Origin: Histomonas meleagridis
Taxonomy: Eukaryota > Parabasalia > Tritrichomonadida > Dientamoebidae
Direction: 5' to 3'
DNA: 64,000 nt
Assembly: GCA_020186115.1 (NCBI GenBank)
Contig: WSYJ01000187.1
Span: forward strand, 183,937-247,936
The notes beneath the pieces are model-generated. The model made no database searches. It saw only the letters and a list, made by a program, of their open reading frames with translations, and was not told the origin of the DNA. Both the position numbers and the translations under genes were made by a program. Of this stretch, positions 1-11,200 are shown piece by piece. The first letter of the stretch is position 1. Every line of letters begins with the position of its first letter.

Positions 1-3000
1 TGAATGTGTAATTGCTTCGATATAATTTTTTAATGCTAAAGGAATTTGTTCTTTAAAAAAGTCAGTCACATATCCAGGTAATGTAGAAGAATTCCAAAAT
101 TTCGTTGAACTTGTTCTATTACGTGTATGAATTGATGAAGGATCAGAAGATGTTTGTTCAAGATAACGAATATAAGAAATAACTCTTTGATCAGCTAAAT
201 TTGCTAATGTAAAATAAGCTTTACCTGAATTATTATTAAATTCGATTTGTTTCTCTATAACTTTATTTAATATTTCAATGATTTCATTAGAATTAGATGT
301 GTTTAAATCAATCATATATTTAGCTCGTTTATATAATATTTTAGGATATAATGAATTAGTCGAATTCTTTTGTTCATTTTGTTGTAATAATGATAACGCT
401 TGAATTCCATTTTTAGGTTTCGCAAATAATATTTTCGATAATTCATAGATACAAATCGATCGTTGGAATTCATCACTTGAGAATTGTATTGCACGTGTAC
501 AAAACATTTCAGCTTGAAATAAGAAATTACTTTTACGTGATATTTTAGATAAGAATAACCATTGTTGAGATATTAATGAATTAACTTTTGATTTCTCAGC
601 ATAAATACTAATTAAAGAACAACGAATTGAAGTAATTTGTTCAATTACATCAATGTTTAATGACGTTTGTGATGTCCATTGATTCCAAGTATTAGGTAAT
701 GTTTTTGATATTTGTAAATCTTCAATTTCATCAAGTAATTTATATAATGCAAGAATAGAAGTTAATTTATCATAAGAAATTGATGAGTTATTCTTTAACA
801 TTGGGAATAAACATTCACGTGAAATATGTAATTGTTTTTGGAATAAATCAATTTTATTATTCTTTAAATGTAATAATAATTTTCCGATTGAAATATCAAA
901 TTTCTTTTGAAATGATATATGTTGTTTTTGATTAATGATATTATTCTCTTGATTATGATCATATAAATTAGATAAAACATCCCAACGTGAAAGTCGAATA
1001 GCACTATTAACAATTATAACATTTAAGTTCTCATTAAAAGGAAATTTCTTCTTTAATGATAATGAATCAGATAAAGCTCTTTCATATCGACCAGATCTCA
1101 TTAATTGTTTTACAAATTGTATTTTATTATTAGTATTATCATTATCATTAAAAAATATTTGGATTTCTTTAGATGAATAATCTTCATCATTATTATATAC
1201 ATTTTGATTATTTTGACTTTCATGAAATGCTTCAAGTGAATCTTGATCAATATGCATATAAATAGAATATAATAAATCTCTTGTTTGAGGGTTTTCTGTT
1301 GGATCTTCAATTTTATTATTGAAGATATATAATTCTAAATGTTGTAATGAATGATAATATAATTTACATTCATATGCAGCTATAGCAAAGTTATAATCAT
1401 CAGAAATATTTAATGTTGACCAATTAACTCTTAGTTTATTATAACCAGGCGTTATATTCCATTTAGCTAATGAACTGAATAATGAAAAGAATAATGAAAT
1501 AGCTTCTCGTGCAAATATAATATCAGAATTCCAATTATTTCTTTCTTTAGAAGTTAATTTATTATAAATTGCTTCCCATTCGATATGTAAAGCATTTAAA
1601 AACAATTCATTTGTATAATTATTCGCAATTAAAAATGGTAAAATAAATTTATTAATTGATTGTGAATCTTTTAAAGCTTTATCACAACATAAAAATATTT
1701 TATTAAATTTGTTTGTTTTATCGGTGACTATAACAGATAATAAAGCATTAGTAAAAGAAGGTAACCAAATATTAAATGAATTAATTCCATTATTAAAAGC
1801 TATTGGTTTATAATCCGTTTCTAATGGATGAATCATTTCTGCTATAAAAGCAGATTTTCGAAATGGATTTATAACTGTTTTAACAGAATCAGGAAATAAA
1901 TTCCAATTTTCACTATCATCATTATTACAACCTAAAAGTTTTAATAATTCTTGAATAGCATAAGCAGCATGATCATGATTAGATATTGATGAAGAATCTT
2001 CAAGAATATTTACAAGATAATCAACAATTAACTTATGAATTATTTGATTTGAATTATTTTTATCTATAACTTCTTCTTCAGGTGGATTTAAATCTTTAAT
2101 AAATGTTAATATTAATCCCATACATTGACCACAAAGTATTAAATTTAAATTATTTGTTTCATGTAAAACTAATTTCCATAAACTATCAAATAATTTATTC
2201 AAGAATTCGGTTTCTAATTCATTTAAATTATGTTTTAATAAAATATGTATTTGGATTAATATTAAATGACGTAATGATGGCGATGCTTGTTCGATTTGTA
2301 AATATAATTGATTAATTTGTTGTTTCCAATCTTTTTCACTTGATTCTTTTTTTAATTCATTTAAAAATATATTTAATTCTGAATGCTCATAAAAAAATGG
2401 TAAATTTACAATCTCATAAAAGTAATCTTTAGTGATTTTAGCGTTATTAAATATTAAAAGTTTTAATATTTCTGTTACATGTTTAGGAAAAGAATCATAA
2501 AATTGTATAACTTGTGATATAATATGACCAAATAAACGTGTTAATGTATTTGGAGTTTTAATTGCTTGAATAAAACTTATCCAAAACTTTAAACATTTTT
2601 CTCTTAGTTCTGGATATTGTATTGCTATATCTATACAAGAAGTTAATTTAGGAAAAAAAATGTCAATTAAATTCTCGAAATAATTTGACTTAATACTAAA
2701 TAATAATGATTTAACTATCATTAATTTAAAACAAATTTGTTTATTTTTATTACCTAAAATTATCGAAAATTTCAAAATTGTATTTAAAAAATGTTTTTCC
2801 CATAATTTAGAATATAAAACTTGTGTTTTCTTCTCTGGTGGAACAGATTCTATTTTAAAGATATTTAATGCTTCATGTAATGAGCCTAAAATTCCAACAC
2901 CTTTTAATGCTTGAATTCGAATTTCTCGTGAAGGATGTCCTAACAATAAAAATACTTGTGATGATACTTCTGCTAAACATTTCGATTCTTTTAATAATGT

Positions 3001-5526
3001 ATGACCATAATGTAAATCATTTGGATTTATTTTTAATTTATTTAATGTTATGATTCCAGTTGTTGCAATATTTCGTGGTACATAACCAAATAAATATGTA
3101 AATATTTCAGATGAACAATCTCTAACTAAATCATTCACTGTAACTTTCGATAATTCTGATGCATCATTTATTGTAGTGATTAATAATTTAAGTAATATAA
3201 TATCAATTTGTTTATAATTATTACCATTTTCTTCTGTCGTGGTTTCAATAGAACTTTCTGATATTAAATTTAAAACTGTTGAAATCTTTTGATTTAAATC
3301 TTTAAATAAACTTAAAAACTCAAAATTTGTTGTTTTAGAAAATTCAAAAAAATCGGAATTTGTTTTTAATATATCAAATATTTTCTTATGTAAATCATTT
3401 AAGAAAGTCAAAATTATCTTTTGATCGATTTTAAACTTTAATAAATTTGATAAATCATTATTCGTAATTTTTAATAAATTTGAAAGATTATTATTTAATT
3501 CCATTAATAAATTTAAGAAATCAATTCGAGTTTCAACTTGTGATATTAAGTTATCGATAGTACTTTTTAATCTTTGTATTAAATTTTGATTTAAATTTAG
3601 TAATAAATTCGAAAAATCATTTAACAAATTAATGTTTCCTTCACTAATTAAAACGGGTATTAATGAATATTTAATTTGATCTAATCCAAATAAATCTTTA
3701 AAAAAATGATCTCTACACATTGAACAATATCTAATTTTACGATTTCTATTTGAAATTTTTAAGTTATCATCATCTTTAATTAAATTAAATATTCGTCGAA
3801 CAACATAAAACTTATTTAATATTATAACTTCGCGTAATTTTGGATAATTCTTTAAGAAATACAATGCATTTGCAACTAAATAATCATCGAACTCTTCAAA
3901 TATTTGGAAATATTGTTCTAAAAATATGTTCCAAAATTCAGATCTTTGTATTATATTATTAATTGCTTTAAACTTTGATAACTTAAATAATTCGATAATT
4001 AAATTATTTGGAATTAATTCTTTATAATTTTCATTAAAAATTTTTGGTAAAACTTGAATGAAACTTTTCGATTCATATGAATTAATTATTGAAGAATTTG
4101 TTTTAATTATATCTTTAAAAGTATTATATTGTAATGAATATAATGCTACAAATGATATTAACTCTAATGATTCACTATTTAATGCATAACTAATAATTTG
4201 TTCTTTAAATGAATTTTGTATTTGATTCCATTCTTTAATTTCTTTTATTAATTTTAATATATATAATACATCTCTTGGATGATAACGTATAATTTGTGAT
4301 AATATTTCATCAAATGCAAAACTCAATAAAGGTTTTATATAGTTAACCATTGGAGGTATATTCATAATTGATTCTTTTATATATATCTTTAATTGTTTCG
4401 GCATATTTTCTTTTTTATATGCTGAAACTAATGGATATATATAATTAGGATCAATGTTATTAAAATGATTATTAAATATATGAATTTGTTCAATATCAAT
4501 GATTTTCGATAATGAAATTATATATTTTATATCATTTGAATATGATTTTAATAATTTATTTATAAAATTTGGTTCATATAATGATATTTCTTTACATATC
4601 TTAATGAATTCTTCTGAATGATAAAAAAATGGAAATATTTTGTTAAATATTGTCATTGACATATCATATGAAGATTTATCATTTGTTAAAAATTGATCAA
4701 TTAATTGAAAAATTGTTTTCGTAGTTTGTGGTAAATCTGATATAAATGTTATCACCGAAATTATACTAAATAATTCTTTACCAATTAATATTTGGATATA
4801 TTTAAAAAGATATCGAATGGAATTATTAAATGAAAGTGACCAAAATTTGTCCGATTTGGGATAAACTTCATAGACTCCGATTAAATTGGTTTTTAAGCAT
4901 TCAATTAAAACTCGGATTTCTTGGAAATTGATTTGTGTGGAATAAAAATTTATTCGTGATAAACATTTTAAACCTAAATATTGGATGTCAATATTTTCGT
5001 TTTGAAGACATTTAAAGATAACAAAAAGAAGTGAAACATCATTAAAAATATGTTGTGAAAGTATTGATATTAAAACTTGAATTAAAAATTTTGTCGACCC
5101 AAGATGAGAAAAAATTTCAGTTGAACTAAATTTTTTCTCATCTCTAAGATTGATTGATGGTAATCTAATTGGTTTCTCATCTAATGAGTCTGTTATAATG
5201 TTTATTAATGATTTTATATATAAATCTTTGTCATGTGAATTATAAAAAGATACAAATATTGTTATCATTTTCATAAATTTTTTGCCAATTGGATAACTTC
5301 TTTCTGTTTTCATATTCATAAGATCAATAGATTTTCTAATTCCATAATTAAACATCATTCCAAGACAATTATTAAGCATATCCTCATGGCCTTGATAAGG
5401 AGAATATTTTTGTTCCATTGATAAAAGTGCATCAATTATTTTTTCGTGATCAAGCAAAGAAAATTCGATTTGAAACCCATCAAGCAAGCATTTGATATCA
5501 CGACAAAGTTCATCTCTTTCACTCAT
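1..5526 (-). CDS. PIKK-family kinase, ATR/Mec1-like, N-terminal part (3' end outside window)
   Basis: An open frame of 1,842 codons runs from the ATG at 5524-5526 to the left edge without a stop in my reading. It is almost entirely alpha-helical, HEAT-repeat-like sequence. Around residue 1190 there is a segment (YAIQELLKLLGC, then W..FP..V...I.P and a W.P..) that resembles the start of the FAT domain of ATR. Further FAT-type helices follow, including the FSSLAKWN region. The kinase and FATC domains would lie beyond base 1, so catalytic residues cannot be checked. ATR senses single-stranded DNA and replication stress in the nucleus with an ATRIP partner; that is family knowledge. The alternative is another PIKK (ATM, TOR, SMG1). 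The PIKK call is fairly safe and the ATR subtype is an inference. A short upstream ORF overlaps the start codon. Confidence 0.68.
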   Translation of the reverse strand, partial: MSERDELCRDIKCLLDGFQIEFSLLDHEKIIDALLSMEQKYSPYQGHEDMLNNCLGMMFNYGIRKSIDLMNMKTERSYPIGKKFMKMITIFVSFYNSHDKDLYIKSLINIITDSLDEKPIRLPSINLRDEKKFSSTEIFSHLGSTKFLIQVLISILSQHIFNDVSLLFVIFKCLQNENIDIQYLGLKCLSRINFYSTQINFQEIRVLIECLKTNLIGVYEVYPKSDKFWSLSFNNSIRYLFKYIQILIGKELFSIISVITFISDLPQTTKTIFQLIDQFLTNDKSSYDMSMTIFNKIFPFFYHSEEFIKICKEISLYEPNFINKLLKSYSNDIKYIISLSKIIDIEQIHIFNNHFNNIDPNYIYPLVSAYKKENMPKQLKIYIKESIMNIPPMVNYIKPLLSFAFDEILSQIIRYHPRDVLYILKLIKEIKEWNQIQNSFKEQIISYALNSESLELISFVALYSLQYNTFKDIIKTNSSIINSYESKSFIQVLPKIFNENYKELIPNNLIIELFKLSKFKAINNIIQRSEFWNIFLEQYFQIFEEFDDYLVANALYFLKNYPKLREVIILNKFYVVRRIFNLIKDDDNLKISNRNRKIRYCSMCRDHFFKDLFGLDQIKYSLIPVLISEGNINLLNDFSNLLLNLNQNLIQRLKSTIDNLISQVETRIDFLNLLMELNNNLSNLLKITNNDLSNLLKFKIDQKIILTFLNDLHKKIFDILKTNSDFFEFSKTTNFEFLSLFKDLNQKISTVLNLISESSIETTTEENGNNYKQIDIILLKLLITTINDASELSKVTVNDLVRDCSSEIFTYLFGYVPRNIATTGIITLNKLKINPNDLHYGHTLLKESKCLAEVSSQVFLLLGHPSREIRIQALKGVGILGSLHEALNIFKIESVPPEKKTQVLYSKLWEKHFLNTILKFSIILGNKNKQICFKLMIVKSLLFSIKSNYFENLIDIFFPKLTSCIDIAIQYPELREKCLKFWISFIQAIKTPNTLTRLFGHIISQVIQFYDSFPKHVTEILKLLIFNNAKITKDYFYEIVNLPFFYEHSELNIFLNELKKESSEKDWKQQINQLYLQIEQASPSLRHLILIQIHILLKHNLNELETEFLNKLFDSLWKLVLHETNNLNLILCGQCMGLILTFIKDLNPPEEEVIDKNNSNQIIHKLIVDYLVNILEDSSSISNHDHAAYAIQELLKLLGCNNDDSENWNLFPDSVKTVINPFRKSAFIAEMIHPLETDYKPIAFNNGINSFNIWLPSFTNALLSVIVTDKTNKFNKIFLCCDKALKDSQSINKFILPFLIANNYTNELFLNALHIEWEAIYNKLTSKERNNWNSDIIFAREAISLFFSLFSSLAKWNITPGYNKLRVNWSTLNISDDYNFAIAAYECKLYYHSLQHLELYIFNNKIEDPTENPQTRDLLYSIYMHIDQDSLEAFHESQNNQNVYNNDEDYSSKEIQIFFNDNDNTNNKIQFVKQLMRSGRYERALSDSLSLKKKFPFNENLNVIIVNSAIRLSRWDVLSNLYDHNQENNIINQKQHISFQKKFDISIGKLLLHLKNNKIDLFQKQLHISRECLFPMLKNNSSISYDKLTSILALYKLLDEIEDLQISKTLPNTWNQWTSQTSLNIDVIEQITSIRCSLISIYAEKSKVNSLISQQWLFLSKISRKSNFLFQAEMFCTRAIQFSSDEFQRSICIYELSKILFAKPKNGIQALSLLQQNEQKNSTNSLYPKILYKRAKYMIDLNTSNSNEIIEILNKVIEKQIEFNNNSGKAYFTLANLADQRVISYIRYLEQTSSDPSSIHTRNRTSSTKFWNSSTLPGYVTDFFKEQIPLALKNYIEAITHS

Positions 5527-5626
5527 ATATTTTTTTGTTGATGATTGCTTGCTGAGTGAAGGATGTAAAAAGTGACCATGAACGTTTAATTACTTCATGT
5601 TGTGAACTCTTAAATGTTCGAGCCAT
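5519..5626 (-). other. Upstream ORF overlapping the PIKK start codon
   Basis: A 35-codon ORF begins at the ATG 5624-5626, about 100 bases upstream of the kinase ATG in a different frame. Its TGA stop (5519-5521) falls just inside the kinase ORF. If the transcript starts upstream of it, it could lower translation of the kinase. If transcription starts between the two ATGs, as is common with the very short trichomonad leaders, it is meaningless. No known peptide is recognised. Confidence 0.25.
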
Positions 5627-5777
5627 TTTTACCCCCTTCGTAAATATATCTCAATGTCGAGAAAATTTAATTCAGAAAGCTTGTATAAAGAATAAATTTT
5701 TGAAATTATCATGTCAAAAAAAATAATCACAAGAAATTCGAAAATAATATTTACATAAATAATTATCCCTATTAATT

Positions 5778-6677
5778 TCATTCGTTTCTCTTGAATACTA
5801 TAAAATTCTTTTTTTTCGTTACTACAATAAACTCTGAGTCAGGAGATACTCCAATCATCAATCCGGGAGATTCTCCAAGGTTTATATCCCAAAGGATATT
5901 TCCATCAATTGCATTATAACATTTAACACTTCCATCATCTGATGGAACAATTACTTCAACATTCATTTCCCTATTTCGTACAAAAATTGAAGCACGAAGC
6001 TTTGTATCAATGTGACCTTTGTATGATGCAATTACACGATTTTCTCGAATACTAATTAAGTTTAAACTATTATCTGTTGTGGATGCAAAAATATATTTTT
6101 CACTAGGACAAAATGTTGAATATGTTGTAAAGCCCCCATTTGTGACATAAGTACGAAGAAGTAATAGGTTATTAGTATTAAAGATTCGACAAAGACCATC
6201 AAGAGCAGACGTGAGAATAAACTGACCATCACTACTGAAATGAATAGAAGTAATAACCTCTCTGTGAGCTGAAATAAAATCAATGTGATCTGAAGTAGAT
6301 GTTGACCAAAGATGTATCATTGTGTCTCGACCGCCTGCAACAATTCTATCATTATACCTTGAAATATCGCAAGCATAAAGAGCTTCAAGAGAACCAAAAT
6401 ATTCGCGAACAATTTTTAAGGTTGATGAATTTATTAAACAAACTTTGCAATCTTCTGAGCACAAAACTAAATACTTATCATCTCTTGACCAAGTGATACA
6501 ATTTATTGCACATGTAAAAATTGGTTTCTTTTGAAATGTTTCATTTGGATCCATATGATAAATATATATCCATCCACTGCTAAGGCCAAGTGCGAAGCTT
6601 CGACTGTTTGATGAAAATGCAATAGAAGTTATAATTCCTTGGGAAGGAATTTTACTATTGGAATACTCTGACCACAT
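5778..6677 (-). CDS. WD40 repeat protein, WDR5/SWD3-like
   Basis: The 299-residue protein consists of about six to seven WD40 blades. Blades 3-5 resemble WDR5 closely: HREVITSIHFSSDGQFI, then DGLCRIFNT, then KYIFASTTDNSLNLISI and YKGHIDTKL, in the same order as in WDR5. WDR5 is the histone H3/arginine-binding core of SET1/MLL methyltransferase complexes in the nucleus. The arginine pocket residues cannot be confirmed without alignment. Length (~300 residues) fits the family, and the ATG at 6675-6677 is the first in frame. It is divergently transcribed from the ARM protein at 6772 across a 94-bp gap. A general WD40 scaffold is the main alternative. Confidence 0.6.
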   Translation of the reverse strand: MWSEYSNSKIPSQGIITSIAFSSNSRSFALGLSSGWIYIYHMDPNETFQKKPIFTCAINCITWSRDDKYLVLCSEDCKVCLINSSTLKIVREYFGSLEALYACDISRYNDRIVAGGRDTMIHLWSTSTSDHIDFISAHREVITSIHFSSDGQFILTSALDGLCRIFNTNNLLLLRTYVTNGGFTTYSTFCPSEKYIFASTTDNSLNLISIRENRVIASYKGHIDTKLRASIFVRNREMNVEVIVPSDDGSVKCYNAIDGNILWDINLGESPGLMIGVSPDSEFIVVTKKKNFIVFKRNE

Positions 6678-6771
6678 TTTATCCCCACCATTCGAACAAA
6701 CATATTCAAATTAATCAATAAAATTAACGTTCTATTACATGTTCATATATAAAAATATTTAAACGTTCTTT
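6678..6771. promoter_or_regulatory. Short divergent promoter with two AACGTTCT boxes
   Basis: This 94-bp spacer separates two diverging ATGs. The octamer AACGTTCT occurs twice on the plus strand (6725-6732 and 6762-6769), the second only two bases before the plus-strand ATG. The AACGTT core is palindromic and so could serve both genes. Related AACG(G/T) boxes sit before several other starts in this window. Confidence 0.4.
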
Positions 6772-8187
6772 ATGAGCGAGTACAAAATCCAACCCAAACA
6801 AGATATTCGTGAAATTCTCACTGGTAGTAACTTGGATTTTTTTGACAAAATGAACCAAGAAGGAAAATTACTCTCCAAATCCGACTTTATTTCAATTGAT
6901 CAATATCCAGAAGAAAAAGAATTAATTTTATCGACTCAAGATGGCTTTGAAATAATTGGTATTATTAGTTCCTTAGATCCTCCTGTTGATCCTTCTGATT
7001 TAATTCAACTTGGGATTGAAGAAATCATTTTTTCAGTTTTCAATTGTGAAATTCCCGGCGATTTTCTTAACAATCTTATTACAGTTTTAACCCATTTAAG
7101 CTTTCTTGATATTGGTTCTGAATCGCTTTTTCTCAATAATGATTTTATCCATAATCTTATGGATGGAATGTTTCATAGTGTACCAGAAGTTCAATCAAAG
7201 CTTCTTATTTTTTTCAGTAATTTAGTATCCACGAAAACCAATAAGCAGCCACTTATTTATATTCTCATTCAAAATCAAATTCTTCCATTACTATCCACAA
7301 TTTCAACACGCACTCAATCACCCAAAGACATTTATTGTATTTTACATATCGAAAGTGAAATTTCGGAATTTTTAATAGATAATGAAATTGAACAGCTCGA
7401 AATTTTTATTCCATTAATACCATTTTATAGACAAAACTTATGTAATATGAACAAACAAATTCAAATGCTTTCATATCAGTGTCTTTCATATGTTCTATTT
7501 AATGACAGATGCATCGAAGAAATATCGATCAATAATTTAATTAATGAACTTAACGCATCGATTCCAATTATTGAAAACGAATCAATTCCATATTTCTTTA
7601 TGATTATTAATAACATTATTAATTATGACGACAATAATATTCAAATGTTTCTTAAAGATGAAATTATAAAATTAGCGATAAAATGCGTTCCGATTTTAAC
7701 ATCACAACAAAATCGTCCTATTTTTGTGTTTTTTGATTCTTTAATTGATGAACATTTTGAGTTTTTGTACAAATATGAAATTGTGTATTTTTTGTTGAAT
7801 GTTGCTGAGAGGAGTAATGTCGAACAAAAAATTCGTTGTGAGTATTTCTTCGTTCATTTATTACATTTCTCTTTTAATAATAAGGAGAAAAGTTATTTAG
7901 TTCCTCTTAAAATTAAAGGTGAAATTTTTCGATATATTTTAGATTTTATTGAACTTTTATCCTTGAGGAAACTTGTTGTAACTTTGGATATAATTTGTGA
8001 AGCATTTGAAAATGATTATAAATTTTTCATTCAGATTGCAGAAGAATCTGTTTTATTTGAAACACTAAATACAATATTAGAACAAACTAATGAAGAAGTT
8101 CGAATTCGTATTTCTTATATACTTGAAAATTTCTTCCGCCCCATTGAACAAAACGAAGAAAACTTTACAACAGTCGAAATTCAATAG
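6772..8187 (+). CDS. Predicted ARM/HEAT-type helical protein, function unknown
   Basis: The 471-residue protein is not recognised as a named family. From about residue 95 onward it is a run of short leucine/isoleucine-rich helices typical of ARM/HEAT folds, for example LLIFFSNLVS and MLSYQCLSYVLF. There is no signal peptide, transmembrane segment or catalytic motif. The N-terminal ~90 residues are acidic and mixed. Such proteins usually act as binding scaffolds. The ATG directly follows an AACGTTCTTT box. It ends about 100 bases before the convergent stop of the SAC phosphatase gene. Confidence 0.65.
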   Translation: MSEYKIQPKQDIREILTGSNLDFFDKMNQEGKLLSKSDFISIDQYPEEKELILSTQDGFEIIGIISSLDPPVDPSDLIQLGIEEIIFSVFNCEIPGDFLNNLITVLTHLSFLDIGSESLFLNNDFIHNLMDGMFHSVPEVQSKLLIFFSNLVSTKTNKQPLIYILIQNQILPLLSTISTRTQSPKDIYCILHIESEISEFLIDNEIEQLEIFIPLIPFYRQNLCNMNKQIQMLSYQCLSYVLFNDRCIEEISINNLINELNASIPIIENESIPYFFMIINNIINYDDNNIQMFLKDEIIKLAIKCVPILTSQQNRPIFVFFDSLIDEHFEFLYKYEIVYFLLNVAERSNVEQKIRCEYFFVHLLHFSFNNKEKSYLVPLKIKGEIFRYILDFIELLSLRKLVVTLDIICEAFENDYKFFIQIAEESVLFETLNTILEQTNEEVRIRISYILENFFRPIEQNEENFTTVEIQ

Positions 8188-8293
8188 GAAACGATCGTTT
8201 TATCTGAAAATAACCGCATTACTATCAAAAAGTGATAATTTTTTTTTTTTGTATAAAGTTAAAAAACAAAAACATTTATCTATACAAATAATT

Positions 8294-11200
8294 TTATTTA
8301 ATTGATATTCCAAATAAAGTTGTATAAGGTGCGAATACTTGTTGAGATAAGTCAATATAATGTACAATACATACGTCGCAAATTTGTTCATCATCCAACT
8401 TATAAATTAACATTCTTTTATTTTGAATTTGCGGAATAATTATTTGATAATATTTTTGTAATTTTCCATATCTAAAAATAGAAACAGCAATTGATTGAGG
8501 TTGACAATCATAATTCACATCGACTAGAAAACCAATTTCAGTCAAAACCAAATTTTCTTCTTGAATCCTATAAATCATCGTTCTATTATTAGGATCAGTT
8601 TCACCATGAATTGATACTAATTTTCGATTCGTTGGGTCAACGCTTTCTAAAATCGGAGGCGGTAATGGCCGATTTATGAATTCGCCGAAAAATTTGATCA
8701 ATTTCATCGTCATAAACTTTTGATTTACGTTTGGTGTCAAGACAAATGTTATTGATTCAGTTATAAAAGGTGTTTTAAACACCAAAAAGCAGACGTTGTT
8801 CTGTACAATTATTTCGAAAGTTTGTTTGCTAAGAGATAATATCGAAATAGTTTTCGGTAAATCACCTATGAACTCAATTGAAATTGATGAAACAATTGAA
8901 TACGTAGGTAAACAAATTGTAAACATCAAATCCTTTAAATTATTAACTTGTAAATCGATTGACCAAACTTCATCGTTATCTATTAAAAGATTATTAATGT
9001 TATTATTATTCGAACAATTTAAAGGATACTCTAAAAAACATGTTTGATCAGGTAAAGATAAAAGTGTTGAACCCTTAACCAAATTCTTCATGATAATTTC
9101 CGACTTATTTACTTTCTTATTGATTGTAGTTAACTTATATTCCAATTCTTTAATATCTTTTTCGAATTGTTTTATTTGGTTATAACAATTATTACATAAT
9201 TTAAAGGGCTTTTGACATGTTTCAACTCTTCTTCTGTCATAATCGAGTAAATTCCAAAAATTAGGAACCCAAAAAGTTGGAACTGCTTCATTATAACTTG
9301 TAATCTTTGAACAGAAATAACATTTTGACAAATCCGCTTTTAACTTTGATAAAATGGATGTATAAAAAGGGTTATAACCAAGTCTTATAGTAATTAAATT
9401 GCGTAAATCCAAAGAAATCCGATTCTTAATACGAAATATTTCTAATTCCATATAATCACTTAAATTCCTATTATTTGCTTCGAAGAAATTTTGGATTTTC
9501 TTTTCATATTCATTAATACTACTTTGGTTATAAGTATTTGCATCGAACTTTTGAACTTGATATTCATTCGTTATAATCCCATCAATGAAAACATTCGAAA
9601 TTGTAACTTTCGAATTGTTTCTGTTGTCACATTTAAATGTAATCCATACAAAACGCGACGGTTCAGTCCCATGGATATCAAATGGAGCGCTAATGTTCCA
9701 ACGACGTGAAGATTGGATTAATGAATATCGTAATGGTATTGGGTTTTGTACGATTGGCAATGAGATGTCCTTTAGCCATATGTGACGCGTATTTTCATCC
9801 ATACCACAACTTAACGTAAACGAAGTTGGTGAATTCGGCATTACGATTAATGTCAAATGTGATATCCGCATCGGCTTCGGTAACTTTAAGATTATCTCCG
9901 ATGAAAATTGATTTAAATCGCATTGAATACACGACGTGTTTGTATGTAATATTGAATCTGGCATCGGTTGTTTATAATTTAATATCATTTTAGAATTGGT
10001 AATTATTAACAAATGGGTCCAATCAATGGTGTACGTTAACGGGGGTTTATAATCGGCGGTTAGCCATTCAGAAATATTGTTATCGACCTCATAAAATGAA
10101 TTGACTTTCAATCGGCGGGTGATCGTTAACGCCGCATCGGACTTTGAAGTAGATATTATTGAGTGTGGAAAACATTTTTTAAATCGAACGTCATCGGTAT
10201 TTGGAGTAAAGATTCGAATGATTTGCGTTTTGGTGGCGTCACTTAACATATAAAAATATGAAATTACATTTCCCGATTTTAAAAAAAGTGGAATAAGTAA
10301 GTCTCGATCTATTTTACAAAACCCTTTGCGTTCGGCTAACGCTCTTGCATAGAAAAATGTTGCAATGTTTGTACGATCTGTTGAATCTACACAATTAAAA
10401 CGCATTATCGTGTTTTGGCGTTTGGTTACAGTATCAACTTCTCCTTCAGTAAAAATTGGTTCTGATGTTAAGAATGTTGATGATAAAAAATTTTGAAATG
10501 AAATTGCTTTTTGTAAACTATTGCCATTGCCTAATGTGTTGATGTTAAACTCATGGAAATCAACAAAGTCTAAGCTTTGGATTGACTTTTGATATGAATT
10601 GGATAACTCTTTTTCAAATCCATTTCCTTCTAATAATGATAAGACATGGATCTTTTGAATTTGGAATCGCTTGAGAATTTTGATAAAATAGCAATGTGTT
10701 TCTTCAGGATCATTATCTAATACATTATGGATTACACTGATTCCTGAAACTGCAGATCGCCACTTAACGGGCGCCGAACCTCTTCGCCAACAGTTCGACC
10801 AAAAGCGCTTATCCTCAAGAAATATAAGCTCACATTCAAGTTCATTTGCTGGACACCCTTCAGAAATACCTCGAGAGGTGTATCTAGTATATGGATTATA
10901 TATTGATCGTCGAGCAATATAAATAGAACTTGAACTCTTACTCCCAATATAACCTTGAAGAAGAACAGTGCATGCAAAACTGGCATCTACTTTTTCAAAA
11001 GCAATTCGCCATTTTTGATTCCAACAAAATTCTGGATCATAATCAGAAACAGTTTGTTCAGATGGATATGGATGTGTAATATCAAAAGTTGGACAATAAA
11101 AGAAATTGTTTCCAAGCGCGTTCTCGATTTTTTTAGTTTTTTGTGTTGTTAAATCAATCGAAAAAATGTTAATTTCTTTTGTTTTATATATTGATGATCC

